Assembly (NCBI RefSeq): GCF_001665625.1
Contig: NZ_LZSY01000195.1
Coordinates: forward strand, 1-34,730
Length of the DNA stretch: 34,730 nt
From: Mycolicibacterium peregrinum
Lineage (GTDB): Bacteria > Actinomycetota > Actinomycetes > Mycobacteriales > Mycobacteriaceae
Reading direction: 5' to 3'
The notes below the pieces were generated by a model. It made no database searches. It had not been told where the DNA came from and worked only from the letters and a program-made list of their open reading frames with translations. Every line of letters starts with the position of its first letter. The first letter of the stretch is position 1. Both the position numbers and the translations under genes were made by a program. Positions 23,651 through 30,849 of this stretch are shown here, piece by piece.

Positions 23651-24115
23651 ATGGAGAAGACAACGAGCAAAAAGCTCGCACGCGCGCAGATTTTGGAGCG
23701 CCAGGCCGCCGCGGCGGCCGAACGCAAGGCGCGCGAACGACAGAATGCTGAGAACCTGACCGAGTTCGTGGTGGCAACCGCTAAGGCCGAGGAGGTCGAC
23801 GTGTGGCTGGCCGAACGTATCGAGAAAGCCAATCGAGACGCGGAGAAGCGCCGCAGGGCCCACATTGCCGCAGCAGGAAAAGCGCTGCAGGCGATGCGGT
23901 TCCGCGGTGAGACCCTCAGCGGTATTGCCGCCCAGGCCGGCGTCACGACAGCGAAAGTGCGGGAGTACTTGAAAGCGGCGGCCGCCGACGGCGCAACGCA
24001 AACTGCGGAAGCCGTAGTGTCAGAACCCGAGGACGGCTCCCAGAGCATGCCCACTGAGATCGAGAACACAAGCGATGGAGCTGAGCCGGCCTCGCTGACG
24101 CTGGTTGCCCAATAG
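23651..24115 (+). CDS. Probable relaxosome accessory/DNA-binding protein
   Basis: With the ATG at 23651 the product has 154 aa. A long charged helix (KKLARAQILERQAAAAAERK through ENLTEFVVATAKAEEVD) precedes the segment RGETLSGIAAQAGVTTAKVREYL, which has the form of a helix-turn-helix. The tail is acidic and low-complexity. The start was chosen because TACGAT (23639-23644) lies 7 nt before it as a -10 element and no ribosome site is visible; in-frame starts further upstream would run into the presumed oriT. Position and divergent orientation next to the relaxase suggest an oriT-binding partner; this is inference. Confidence 0.66.
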   Translation: MEKTTSKKLARAQILERQAAAAAERKARERQNAENLTEFVVATAKAEEVDVWLAERIEKANRDAEKRRRAHIAAAGKALQAMRFRGETLSGIAAQAGVTTAKVREYLKAAAADGATQTAEAVVSEPEDGSQSMPTEIENTSDGAEPASLTLVAQ

Positions 24116-24158
24116 TCAAGCGCTTGCAGGTAGTAGGCCAACAGCGAGGACCAAGACG

Positions 24159-24710
24159 GTGGGCACGAAAAGTGGTGGCAGTCGGCGGTGGGAACCGCTG
24201 CCGTTAACGGTGGACCCGGCCGCCGACCGGATAGAGATCGAGCGGTTTCGATCCAAGGTCATCACGGGCCCGCGCATTGAGGATTGCGCCATCTACACGG
24301 GAGCGCTAAGCGAGGGATACGGGGTGTTCGCAATCCGCCGTGCTGGCCGCGTTCGGATGGTGCGAGCAGCACGGTACGCGTTGGCGCTGGCCCTCAACGG
24401 CGACACCCTGCCCGCTGATGTGCGAGCCTTACACCAGTGCGACAACCCGGTCTGCGTGCGCACGGTCGACGCTGGCGACATCGTCAGCGGACTGGCGTTG
24501 CACGTGGTTGCCGGGGACCAGCGCGAGAACATGACGCGGATGGCGCGCATGAAACGCGGCGGTGGCCGCCCGACCATCGTCAGGCGTGGAGCTGGTGTGC
24601 ATGAACGGGTTACGCGCGCGTTGGCGTTGCGGGAAGCTGTGCGCCACGGATGGGATGACGAGGCCGTCGCTGCGATCCTCTTGGGTTCCTCAGAACCGAC
24701 GTTGTGGTGA
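24159..24710 (+). CDS. HNH-endonuclease-like protein
   Basis: From the GTG at 24159 the product has 183 aa; a GAGGA site at 24145-24149 supports this start, while ATG 24105 would overlap the previous gene. The segment GYGVFAIRRAGRVRMVRAARYALAL is followed by ALHQCDNPVCVR and GDQRENMTRM, then KRGGGRP. This is the layout of phage HNH nucleases (His-Cys pair, then Asn-Met-Arg helix). The second zinc Cys and parts of the metal site are not clearly kept, so activity is uncertain. A C-terminal helix region (RALALREAVRHGWDDEAVAAILL) may be a HTH. Confidence 0.68.
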   Translation: MGTKSGGSRRWEPLPLTVDPAADRIEIERFRSKVITGPRIEDCAIYTGALSEGYGVFAIRRAGRVRMVRAARYALALALNGDTLPADVRALHQCDNPVCVRTVDAGDIVSGLALHVVAGDQRENMTRMARMKRGGGRPTIVRRGAGVHERVTRALALREAVRHGWDDEAVAAILLGSSEPTLW

Positions 24711-24828
24711 GGTAACCGCGACAGGTGATCTGCCATGACCGGGAGCATGGGCCCCTTGGGCACATGTTCCTATCTGGAAGTCGTCATCGGCTGGATCCGG
24801 GGGTGAGTTGATGGATGTTGGTGTTTCA

Positions 24829-24861
24829 CCACGCTGGTGCCACGGAGCGGCGCCAGCGTGG
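24829..24861. terminator. 13-bp stem-loop between convergent genes
   Basis: CCACGCTGGTGCC (24829-24841) pairs with GGCGCCAGCGTGG (24849-24861) with a single G-T wobble across a 7-nt loop. It starts 2 nt beyond the stop of the minus-strand gene ending at 24864 and about 120 nt after the HNH gene. It probably ends transcription from one or both sides. Confidence 0.6.
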
Positions 24862-24863
24862 CA

Positions 24864-25256
24864 TCATTCGCAGCCCAGATCACAGTCCGAGGACTCGATG
24901 CGCAGCGAAAGCGCTTCGCGCAGTTGGTCGAATTCGGACTTGGTTGGCACAGCCAGGTTGTTGAACCAGTTGCCGTCGGCTTCCTTGATGTCAAGAACTG
25001 CATAGTAGTCGCGACTGCCCGGAGCGGCCTGGTCGTTCATGTCGCCGGGAAACGCTTCGTGGGGTAAGCACAAATCAGCTTCTCTGAGGCGGCCTAGAAG
25101 CGCGTGGACAGCGTGCTCGCCTGTGGCTTCCAGTGTGGCGGTGTAGGAAATCGCGTCGCCGTGGCAGCACCCGCGAAATGCTCCGAGCGAGTTGGCTTGA
25201 AACGTGGGAGTCATCAGCATGTCTTTCCTTTGCAAGACCGCGGTCGAAACGGTCAT
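24864..25256 (-). CDS. Hypothetical plasmid protein
   Basis: A 130-aa product from the ATG at 25256, which has a good AAAGGA site 7 nt ahead. A TTG 18 nt upstream and an ATG at 25220 (also behind an AAGGAAAG) are alternatives. The sequence has a CCHGDAISYTATLE segment, DYYAVLDI and a C-terminal SSDCDLGCE with two Cys. No family is recognised. It leads a run of small minus-strand genes and is followed by a strong hairpin. Confidence 0.62.
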   Translation of the reverse strand: MTVSTAVLQRKDMLMTPTFQANSLGAFRGCCHGDAISYTATLEATGEHAVHALLGRLREADLCLPHEAFPGDMNDQAAPGSRDYYAVLDIKEADGNWFNNLAVPTKSEFDQLREALSLRIESSDCDLGCE

Positions 25257-25325
25257 CGATTCATCCTTTGACAACCCGCGAATCGAATGTTGTCCGTGCC
25301 GTTCGCGGTGTTTGATCGGTCAGGT

Positions 25326-25646
25326 TCAGGGGTGGTCGAGACTGCGGTAGTAGGCATCGGCCATCTGAGACAGAATCCACACCGTCAGCTTCGGGTCAGA
25401 TGGATCTGCGGAACTGTCGAGATAGCCGTGCAGCCAGCCATCGACGATGTACTCCTGCCGGATCCAGGTGGGGAAGTCGTGAATCTGCAACTGGGCCAGT
25501 GTGGACGCGGCGCGGTCGAGCTGCTCATGGTCGATACCGTTGGCGGCCGCGGTGGCATACACGTCGGTCACAGCTTGACCATCGTCACGTGCGTTCAGCA
25601 ATTGTGCCGCGAGCTCAAAGGTGTAGGGCCGGTTGTACGGCGACAT
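25326..25646 (-). CDS. Hypothetical acidic protein
   Basis: A 106-aa, mostly helical acidic protein (FELAAQLLNARDDGQAVTDVY; EYIVDGWLHGYLD). No motif or family is recognised. Its ATG shares one base with the stop of the upstream gene (TGATG), which shows translational coupling within the minus-strand run of small genes. Confidence 0.62.
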   Translation of the reverse strand: MSPYNRPYTFELAAQLLNARDDGQAVTDVYATAAANGIDHEQLDRAASTLAQLQIHDFPTWIRQEYIVDGWLHGYLDSSADPSDPKLTVWILSQMADAYYRSLDHP

Positions 25647-25885
25647 CAGGTGGTCCTCTCGTAATCGGGTTCGATCGTGGCGTTGCCGGCAACCGTAGGT
25701 GTGCGGGCCTTCTCGTCAAGCTGGATCAGATTGAACTGGGCATGGGCGCTTCGACTGGGTGTAAGAGCGTGTAGGTAGGTGTCGGTGACTTTGGCGTGCG
25801 TCTGCAATGCCTCACGCGCGGAGTCGAAGTCGGCGTGAACTGTGATGGTGGTCGCGTCATGGTGGGCGATGCGCAGCTTGTGCAT
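25646..25885 (-). CDS. Hypothetical small protein
   Basis: A 79-aa protein with a compact alpha/beta pattern: MHKLRIAHHDATTITVHADF, a helix SAREALQTHAKVTD, then HAQFNLIQLDE. No family is recognised. It is coupled to the next gene by TGATG and lies about 40 nt after the frameshifted gene. Confidence 0.6.
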   Translation of the reverse strand: MHKLRIAHHDATTITVHADFDSAREALQTHAKVTDTYLHALTPSRSAHAQFNLIQLDEKARTPTVAGNATIEPDYERTT

Positions 25886-25926
25886 GGTTGGCCTGGTCCA
25901 TTCAACGGGCTCGTCAGTGGGGCGGG

Positions 25927-26311
25927 CTAACGGTCATAGAGGGTGAGTTGCGCTGCGGCGCGTTGGGCGTCTTCGTGGTTGTCGGTGCGCGCGGCGTAGA
26001 TCGTGAATTCGAATTCGTAGTCGTCGATGTCTTTGTCGGTCCAGTGCTCGGGGGTAGAAGCTGCTGTCGCCCCCAGAACGTTCAGGGCAGTCTTGCGGAC
26101 GTTTACCGCGGGGGCACCCAAAGTCTCCGCAGGAGCAGAAGGGACCGGAGAGTTCTTCCCAGGAGTACGTCTGGCCATCGTCGGTGCCGGAGGCCTCGTC
26201 GTCGCAAACACCCAGGATGATCTGGTGACCGCGAAGCGTCGGGCCCCACGGGTCGCTGTCGAGCGCAACGGTCGACGCATCGGCTAGGGCCCCTGGTTCA
26301 GGGGTAGTCAT
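25927..26311 (-). pseudogene. Hypothetical gene split by a +1 frameshift at a G5/C5 run
   Basis: From the ATG at 26311 the first frame reads sensibly (MTTPEPGALADASTVALD, then QTYSWEELSGPFCSCGDFGC). It then degrades into Arg-rich text. A second frame takes over with VNVRKTALNVLGATAAST and DKDIDDYEFEFTIYAARTDN, ending at 25927. The switch falls at the G run 26110-26114 (C5 on the coding strand): with four instead of five bases, one continuous product of about 127 aa results. This may be a natural mutation, a sequencing indel or a programmed slip. The ATG overlaps the stop of nrdH (ATGA), which supports a real gene. Function unknown. Confidence 0.6.
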
Positions 26312-26571
26312 GCCGAAACCGCCACTGCGCTGCCCTCGAACGTTGCATCTTTGACGAGTGCCTTGATCCGTTCGGGCCGGAAACCTGACCAGTGCTCGTT
26401 GCCGGCCACCACGACGGGCGCCTGCAGGTAGCCCAGGCTCATCACGTAGTCGCGGGCCTCGACGTCTGCGGTGATGTCGACCTTCTCGAACTCGATGCCC
26501 TGCTTTTCAAGCGCCTTGTAGGTGGCATTGCACTGCACGCAGGCGGGCTTGGTGTAGACGGTGATGGTCAT
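26308..26571 (-). CDS. nrdH: NrdH-type glutaredoxin-like redoxin
   Basis: An 87-aa thioredoxin-fold protein: MTITVYTKPACVQC with the redox pair Cys11/Cys14, then KVDITADVEARDYV, the cis-Pro block QAPVVVAG, and WSGFRPERIKAL, the NrdH signature. It supplies electrons to class Ib ribonucleotide reductase and is frequent on actinobacterial plasmids and phages. The start is fixed by a GAGGAG site 6 nt ahead, although the frame stays open for another 52 codons upstream in AT-rich DNA. It leads the minus-strand group, coupled to the frameshifted gene by ATGA. Confidence 0.92.
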   Translation of the reverse strand: MTITVYTKPACVQCNATYKALEKQGIEFEKVDITADVEARDYVMSLGYLQAPVVVAGNEHWSGFRPERIKALVKDATFEGSAVAVSA

Positions 26572-27023
26572 TTGCGACTCCTCATGAAGTGAATAGAGAA
26601 AGCACTCCTCGTATTCCTCCATATTAATACGGAAACGGCACTTATGCAATAGCTGTAGCAAATTAAAACCAGTCATTTTGACTTTATTAGCCTCGATGGC
26701 TGTTTGGTAATTCATCCGCTTTCGCAACCATTATCGCGGAAGGTGCGGCGCTCTCTCTATTCCATGCAATTACTCTGCCCGGCAACTGTTTAGCCTCACA
26801 TTTGATTCGAGCTGGCTGCGGCGATGACGCTCCATAAGCGTTCTCGCTCGCGATCCTGAAGATTCGAGTGCCACCGCACGTAGTGCTGCGATAGTTGCGA
26901 TATAGCAATGTCGTGATGATGGGCGTCAGTAAAATTACTCCGGATCACTCCAGGGTGAGTTTCCGAATGTCAAGACGCCATTACAGCTGGTCGGTGCCCG
27001 AGGTGAGGGTAACGGGAGGTGGG
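26572..27023. other. AT-richer spacer between nrdH and the next gene
   Basis: About 450 bp with clearly lower G+C than the surroundings, especially 26600-26950. It probably holds the promoter of the nrdH group. A TGCGATA word repeats 9 nt apart (26887 and 26896) and TTGC-N6-GCAA (26895-26908) forms a small dyad. The frame reading into nrdH from 26727 uses AT-rich codons unlike the rest of the window. No gene is supported. Confidence 0.4.
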
Positions 27024-27479
27024 TCAATTCCAGTGCTCGATGCCAACGCTGACCCGGTGTCGGCCGTCTGCGTCGGTGTGGTGCTGTTCGTGGCAGGCAA
27101 GGGAGCGCAGTGCGGTGGCGACGAGGTCTGGTAGTTGGCCGGCAGTGGCGGTTTCGTGGGTGACGCTGGCAAGCCATACGAAGGGATCGGCGGTCGCGGT
27201 GCGGGTGTCGGTCGGATAGATCGCGATGTGCCAGCCAACGTGGACGTTGTGGGTTTCGAGGGCGAGACGTTGGGCCAGGGGAGTGATGTTGGCGGAGTAG
27301 TCGCTGATCCATAGCCAGTCGCCGGTTTCCAGCCGGGATCGAAAGTACGCGCAGCGGCCGCCGGCGTCGACCACCTGGAGTGCGATGCCGAAGCGGTGGT
27401 GGATTTCGTCGAGGATGGCGTCGAAACCTCGACTGTCAGCGTGCCCGGCGTTACCTCCGTCGCGGGCTCGGCGGCGCAT
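27024..27479 (-). CDS. Hypothetical protein
   Basis: A 151-aa product from the ATG at 27479; a GTG at 27500 would overlap the preceding stop and is equally possible. The text is credible (FDAILDEIHHRFGIALQVVD, GDWLWISDYSANITPLAQR, VGWHIAIYP), with an alpha/beta pattern and a His-rich end (ACHEQHHTDADG). No family is recognised. It is the last member of the methyltransferase-side run on the minus strand. Confidence 0.6.
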   Translation of the reverse strand: MRRRARDGGNAGHADSRGFDAILDEIHHRFGIALQVVDAGGRCAYFRSRLETGDWLWISDYSANITPLAQRLALETHNVHVGWHIAIYPTDTRTATADPFVWLASVTHETATAGQLPDLVATALRSLACHEQHHTDADGRHRVSVGIEHWN

Positions 27480-27493
27480 TGACCGCCCGTGGG

Positions 27494-27730
27494 TCAGCAC
27501 GGTGGCCGTCCCGTGATCTGGCAGCGGGTGGCGTGGTCGGGCACCAGGTGCCCGACGATGTCATCAGCGATGTCGACGAGCTCGGTAAGCAAGTCGCGGA
27601 CTTGCTCGTCCCGGGCGGCGCCGAGGTGGTCCTGGCTACTGCGCAGGTCGCAGAGCTCGTCGCGCAGCGGGAACCAGTCGGCGAGCAACTCGATGACGGG
27701 GCGAGTGATGTGGTGGCCGGCGGCGGGCAT
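27494..27730 (-). CDS. Small helical hypothetical protein
   Basis: A 78-aa protein from the ATG at 27730 with AAAGG 8 nt ahead. It is helical (PVIELLADWFPLRDELCDLR; LLTELVDIADDIVGHLVP) and ends in CQITGRPPC. No family is recognised. It follows the cytosine methyltransferase by about 90 nt on the same strand and may be co-transcribed. Confidence 0.58.
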   Translation of the reverse strand: MPAAGHHITRPVIELLADWFPLRDELCDLRSSQDHLGAARDEQVRDLLTELVDIADDIVGHLVPDHATRCQITGRPPC

Positions 27731-27818
27731 GATCGGGCCTTTCGGGTAGTTAGGCAGAGGGTGGTTGTGGCGTTCACCGGAGGTGGGGGACGGGTGGTCT
27801 CCCCACCTCCGGGAAGGG

Positions 27819-29432
27819 TCAGGACAGGAGGCGTATCGCGTGACCGCCGAGCCATTGGGAAACGTTGCTGCTGACTGCGTTGCCGAAGCCCATCGTTTGC
27901 TCAGCTTTGTTTCCCATCGCCCGGTAAGTATCCGGAAAGCGTTGGGCCCGAGCGTGCTCACGGGGGGTGAGCATCCGGAAACGGCAATCTGCGACGTCGA
28001 TCGTCGATCCAGAGACAAGTCCGGCCGAGTCGCGGGTGGACACGGTGTGCAGGGGTTCGCGGGTGGTCTTGGCGGTGCCTTTGCGGAACGGTATGACCAG
28101 GCTGATCGGCGGCTGCTGCGGGCAGGTGGCGTTGGGCGGGACGGTCAGGGCCTGGTGGCCGCCACCTCCGGATCCTGTGGTGACCGTCGCCAGGGGGTCG
28201 CCAATGCTGGTCGCGTCGGCGTGATTGCGTAGCACCGTGATCCACGGTTGCGGGGTGAACAGGCCCTCGGTGTCGCGAGTGGTACGGGCCCGCATCGGGA
28301 CATTGGTGGTGATGGCGGTGTCGTTCCAGGTTCCGCCAGCGGGTACCAGCATCGGGGGTACGGCCATGCCGTCGCCGATCTTGGTCGAGCGTGTCGGCAT
28401 GGGTGCAGCCGATACCGGGTAGGACCGTGAGTCTCCGTCGGCGCCATGGTTGGTCGCGACGATGGTCGGTTCGGCGAACATTTCGATTCCGGCGCGGATG
28501 CGTCGCATCGTGGAGGCGGCCAGCGCTTTGCGGCGGTCACCGATCCTCTCGCCCAGGTTGGTCCAGTCGATGGCAGCGGCCGCAGGCAGGACGAACGGTT
28601 CCACGATGCTGTGGCGGCAGGAGGCGTTTGGGCAGCGGTACACGTACTGCTGGCGGTACTTGCCGATGCGGCGGCGGTCGGGGCGCTTCCACGATTGGAC
28701 GGCAGGGTTGACGGCGTCGCACAGGGGGCACCAGGCCAGCGGGCGGGGCCGAATCTCGTCCATCGGCACGCCTTTACGGGCGAACAGGAAGTACATGCGG
28801 TCGCGCCACTGCGGGGCGAACGGGTTGGTGTCGTCACCGATGTGGGCCGAGGAGACGGACACGAACTGGTGGCTGTATCCGAGGGTGTCCATGGCGGTGA
28901 GCCAGACGTCGAACAGTTCCCAGCGGGCCGCCTCGACCACGTTCTCGACGAAAACCATGTCGTATCGGTGCACTTCGGTGGCCCGAACGACATCCCAGAA
29001 GGTGGCTCGGGTGCGGTCGCGGCCGGCCGAGGGGACGTGGCCCTCGTCTTCGAGAAGCGACAGCTGAGTGCGGGGCGCGGCCGTGCCGCCCGCAGGTGAG
29101 AGTTCGGTGCAGATCGGCGATGCCCACAAGATGTCGGTCTTGGGCATGCGGCGCATGTCGTAGTTGGAGACGTCGGCGATGACGTGGTCGGCACTTGGGA
29201 AATTGAGCGCATGGGTGGCGATCGCCAGATCCCAGTGATTTGCTCCGAGCGCCAATGTGAGTCCCGCGTTTTCCAGGCCGATGCTCGACCCTCCGAAGCC
29301 GCAGAAGATGTCGGTGTAGGTGAGCCCGGTCGGCTCTCCGCTGGGGCGCCAGTCAGAGTTTGCTGATTCCAGGGCGGCGCAGATGTCAGCGAACTGTTCT
29401 GCGGTGAGAGCGGGAGCGTCCACGATGTTCAT
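27819..29432 (-). CDS. DNA (cytosine-5-)-methyltransferase with zinc-ribbon insert
   Basis: A 537-aa C5-cytosine methyltransferase. Motif I is DIFCGFGGSSIGLENAG (44-48 binds SAM), motif IV is WASPICTE with the nucleophile Cys108, motif VI is VENV (Glu163-Asn164), motif VIII is QWRDR (208-212) and motif X is MGFGNAVSSNV. Between VIII and IX lies an insert with Cys235-Cys238 and Cys267-Cys272, a likely zinc ribbon. The Pro-x-Cys of motif IV (SPIC instead of PPC) is of the actinobacterial phage type. GTGAGG precedes the ATG. A 41-bp operator/promoter lies 48 bp upstream. No restriction endonuclease is recognisable next to it. Confidence 0.9.
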   Translation of the reverse strand: MNIVDAPALTAEQFADICAALESANSDWRPSGEPTGLTYTDIFCGFGGSSIGLENAGLTLALGANHWDLAIATHALNFPSADHVIADVSNYDMRRMPKTDILWASPICTELSPAGGTAAPRTQLSLLEDEGHVPSAGRDRTRATFWDVVRATEVHRYDMVFVENVVEAARWELFDVWLTAMDTLGYSHQFVSVSSAHIGDDTNPFAPQWRDRMYFLFARKGVPMDEIRPRPLAWCPLCDAVNPAVQSWKRPDRRRIGKYRQQYVYRCPNASCRHSIVEPFVLPAAAAIDWTNLGERIGDRRKALAASTMRRIRAGIEMFAEPTIVATNHGADGDSRSYPVSAAPMPTRSTKIGDGMAVPPMLVPAGGTWNDTAITTNVPMRARTTRDTEGLFTPQPWITVLRNHADATSIGDPLATVTTGSGGGGHQALTVPPNATCPQQPPISLVIPFRKGTAKTTREPLHTVSTRDSAGLVSGSTIDVADCRFRMLTPREHARAQRFPDTYRAMGNKAEQTMGFGNAVSSNVSQWLGGHAIRLLS

Positions 29433-29479
29433 GCGATTACCTCACGGGGGAATGGTGCGAATGCGGGGGCACTTCTTGA

Positions 29480-29520
29480 TGTTGTCTATAGTCTACATCT
29501 ACTGTTGCCTATAGGCAACA
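29480..29520 (-). promoter_or_regulatory. 41-bp dyad operator/promoter of the methyltransferase gene
   Basis: TGTTGTCTATAGTCTAC (29480-29496), a 7-nt spacer and GTTGCCTATAGGCAACA (29504-29520) make a 17-7-17 element. On the minus strand -35 TTGCCT (29518-29513), 17 bp and -10 TAGACT (29495-29490) point to the methyltransferase. The right part (29503-29520) is itself a perfect 18-bp palindrome. Confidence 0.78.
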
Positions 29521-29589
29521 CCTGGATGCTTCCTGGTGGTTCGATTCGTATCGCGTGAGTCATGTTGTTGCGCAGTGCGCTTGGGGGCT

Positions 29590-29847
29590 CTCGATACTCA
29601 GTCGGCGCGGAGCTGGTGTAGGTCACGACAGTGCGGGCCACGACTTCCACACACCCGGCCAGGAAACCCTGGCACTGCGCTTCAGGGGGGTGGCCCACTG
29701 ACGGGCCTGGTTCTCGTTGGGAGCTTGTGTGATCTGTCCGCGCTTGGTGGTCACGTAGTCGCGCAGCCAGCGCACTCCCCATTAGGTGCGTTCGACACGT
29801 TTGCCGCGCTCGGCCTCGCCGGGGAGGTCGAACAAAGGAAGGGTCAT
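29590..29847 (-). pseudogene. Decayed small phage/plasmid-type gene
   Basis: An ATG at 29847 overlaps the stop of the upstream gene (ATGA) and opens MTLPLFDLPGEAERGKRVERT, which is cut by an in-frame TAA (29784-29782). The same frame continues as WGVRWLRDYVTTKRGQI and APNENQARQWA, a phrase I recall from small mycobacterial phage and plasmid proteins. At a six-base G run (29685-29690) the sense then moves to another frame, FLAGCVEVVARTVVTYTSS. One extra base in that run would join the two. Hence a once intact protein of about 85 aa appears broken by a stop and an indel. A sequencing error could explain the indel but not easily both. Confidence 0.55.
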
Positions 29848-30632
29848 GGCGTGACCGTGAAGAGTTCGAGTTGGCCGACCGGTAGCAGTCCGGGCATCAC
29901 CTCGTAAGGACGGTAGAGCCCCGAAGCGCCGTCGCCGAATTTCACGTTCACGTGGTTGGAGGTGATGTCTGCCACCACACCGGATTTCACAGTTCCCGGG
30001 CCGAGGACCACCTTGACGTGCTGGTCGATGCTGAATTCATCCAGTGACGTAGCGCAATGGCCGGCGCATCCATTGTCGGCACCGTCCAGGTCGTCCTCGA
30101 CCATGATGAATCCCAGTGCGCGATCGAGTGCACGGTCTTGCCACTCCTGGATCCGGCGCAGCTCGCGGTGGTGGGCGTCGACTTCCGCGTCGGTCGGGTG
30201 GTACCTGCCGCCGTAGATCGGATCACCTTCGTTGCGTCGGTGGCATTCGGCCTCTCGGCCGCAGCGGCACCAGTCGCGTCGGATGTTCTCGGCGTTGAGT
30301 GCGCGACGCACTGCGCGGAGTTCGTCGGTGACGTCCTGGGGCAGGCTGCGAGCATACCGGTTAAGTTGCGCGGTAGTGACTGTCACGGATTTGACTGGCG
30401 GCCTTCCGATGTCGGTAGTCCACCACGGAGACACGATTTTTCCTCTGCCGCAGGTGTAGCCGTTAGCTAGCCATTCGGGTCCTCCGTCGATACAGTGCCC
30501 GGTGCTGCTAGAGAGGCGTGACATCAAGTCCGCGACACCGTCAGGCCCGAGCAGGCAGTCACACATTGCCCATCCGCCGATAGAGCGCAGCAGCCACCGT
30601 TGGTCCTCGCTCAACGTCGGCCTGGCCATCAC
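29844..30632 (-). CDS. Hypothetical Cys-rich protein of the modification island
   Basis: A 262-aa protein (GTG 30632, or ATG 30629 one codon later). The N-terminal half has scattered Cys (AMCDCLLG, HCIDGG, YTCGRG). A middle WCRCGREAECHRR may bind zinc. A helix-rich part follows (DAEVDAHHRELRRIQEWQDR). The last 60 residues look like a small beta domain (QHVKVVLGPGTVKSGVVADI and NHVNVKFGDG), SH3/KOW-like in pattern. No family is recognised. It is coupled by GTGA to the 38-aa peptide upstream and is driven from the bidirectional dyad promoter at 30786-30826. Confidence 0.65.
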   Translation of the reverse strand: MMARPTLSEDQRWLLRSIGGWAMCDCLLGPDGVADLMSRLSSSTGHCIDGGPEWLANGYTCGRGKIVSPWWTTDIGRPPVKSVTVTTAQLNRYARSLPQDVTDELRAVRRALNAENIRRDWCRCGREAECHRRNEGDPIYGGRYHPTDAEVDAHHRELRRIQEWQDRALDRALGFIMVEDDLDGADNGCAGHCATSLDEFSIDQHVKVVLGPGTVKSGVVADITSNHVNVKFGDGASGLYRPYEVMPGLLPVGQLELFTVTP

Positions 30633-30745
30633 GCATCACCCCTGCCGGAACTGCAGGTGTCACAGCACGTGCACTCCGCGAGGTGGGCACGTGCGGAGCC
30701 ACTTGTGGAGCGTCCGTGAGGATTTCGAGCCGTCGTCGTAGCCAT
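30629..30745 (-). CDS. 38-aa Cys-rich small protein
   Basis: An ATG at 30745 is preceded by a strong AAGGAGGG site. The short product ends in ECTCCDTCSSGRGDA with Cys25, Cys27, Cys28 and Cys31. Its stop overlaps the GTG of the next gene (GTGA). It is the first frame after the predicted minus-strand start near 30789. Metal binding or a small regulatory role is possible; nothing known matches. Confidence 0.5.
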   Translation of the reverse strand: MATTTARNPHGRSTSGSARAHLAECTCCDTCSSGRGDA

Positions 30746-30785
30746 GATGGGCGAAGCCCTCCTTCTTCTTCTTCCAATGTCAGCG

Positions 30786-30826
30786 TGTTGCCTATAGTCT
30801 ACCTTCACTGTAGACTATAGGCAACA
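30786..30826. promoter_or_regulatory. Perfect 41-bp dyad with superimposed divergent promoters
   Basis: TGTTGCCTATAGTCTAC (30786-30802), a 7-nt loop and its exact reverse complement (30810-30826). Each strand carries -35 TTGCCT, a 17-bp spacer and -10 TAGACT: plus 30788-30793 and 30811-30816, minus 30824-30819 and 30801-30796. Starts are expected near 30823 (+) and 30789 (-). A dimeric repressor on the dyad would silence both directions. The Xre protein at 32129 is the obvious candidate. Confidence 0.85.
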
Positions 30827-30849
30827 TCAATGGAGAGGCGCGATCCCAG

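Noticed and set aside
28145..29212. Second minus-strand frame inside the methyltransferase gene
   Set aside because: Offset frame of the methyltransferase with Pro/Ser/Arg-rich text and no motif.
30559..30777. 72-aa minus-strand frame after the divergent promoter
   Set aside because: Starts at a TTG with a poly-Glu run that is really the purine-rich ribosome-site region; the 38-aa frame has the better start and GTGA coupling.
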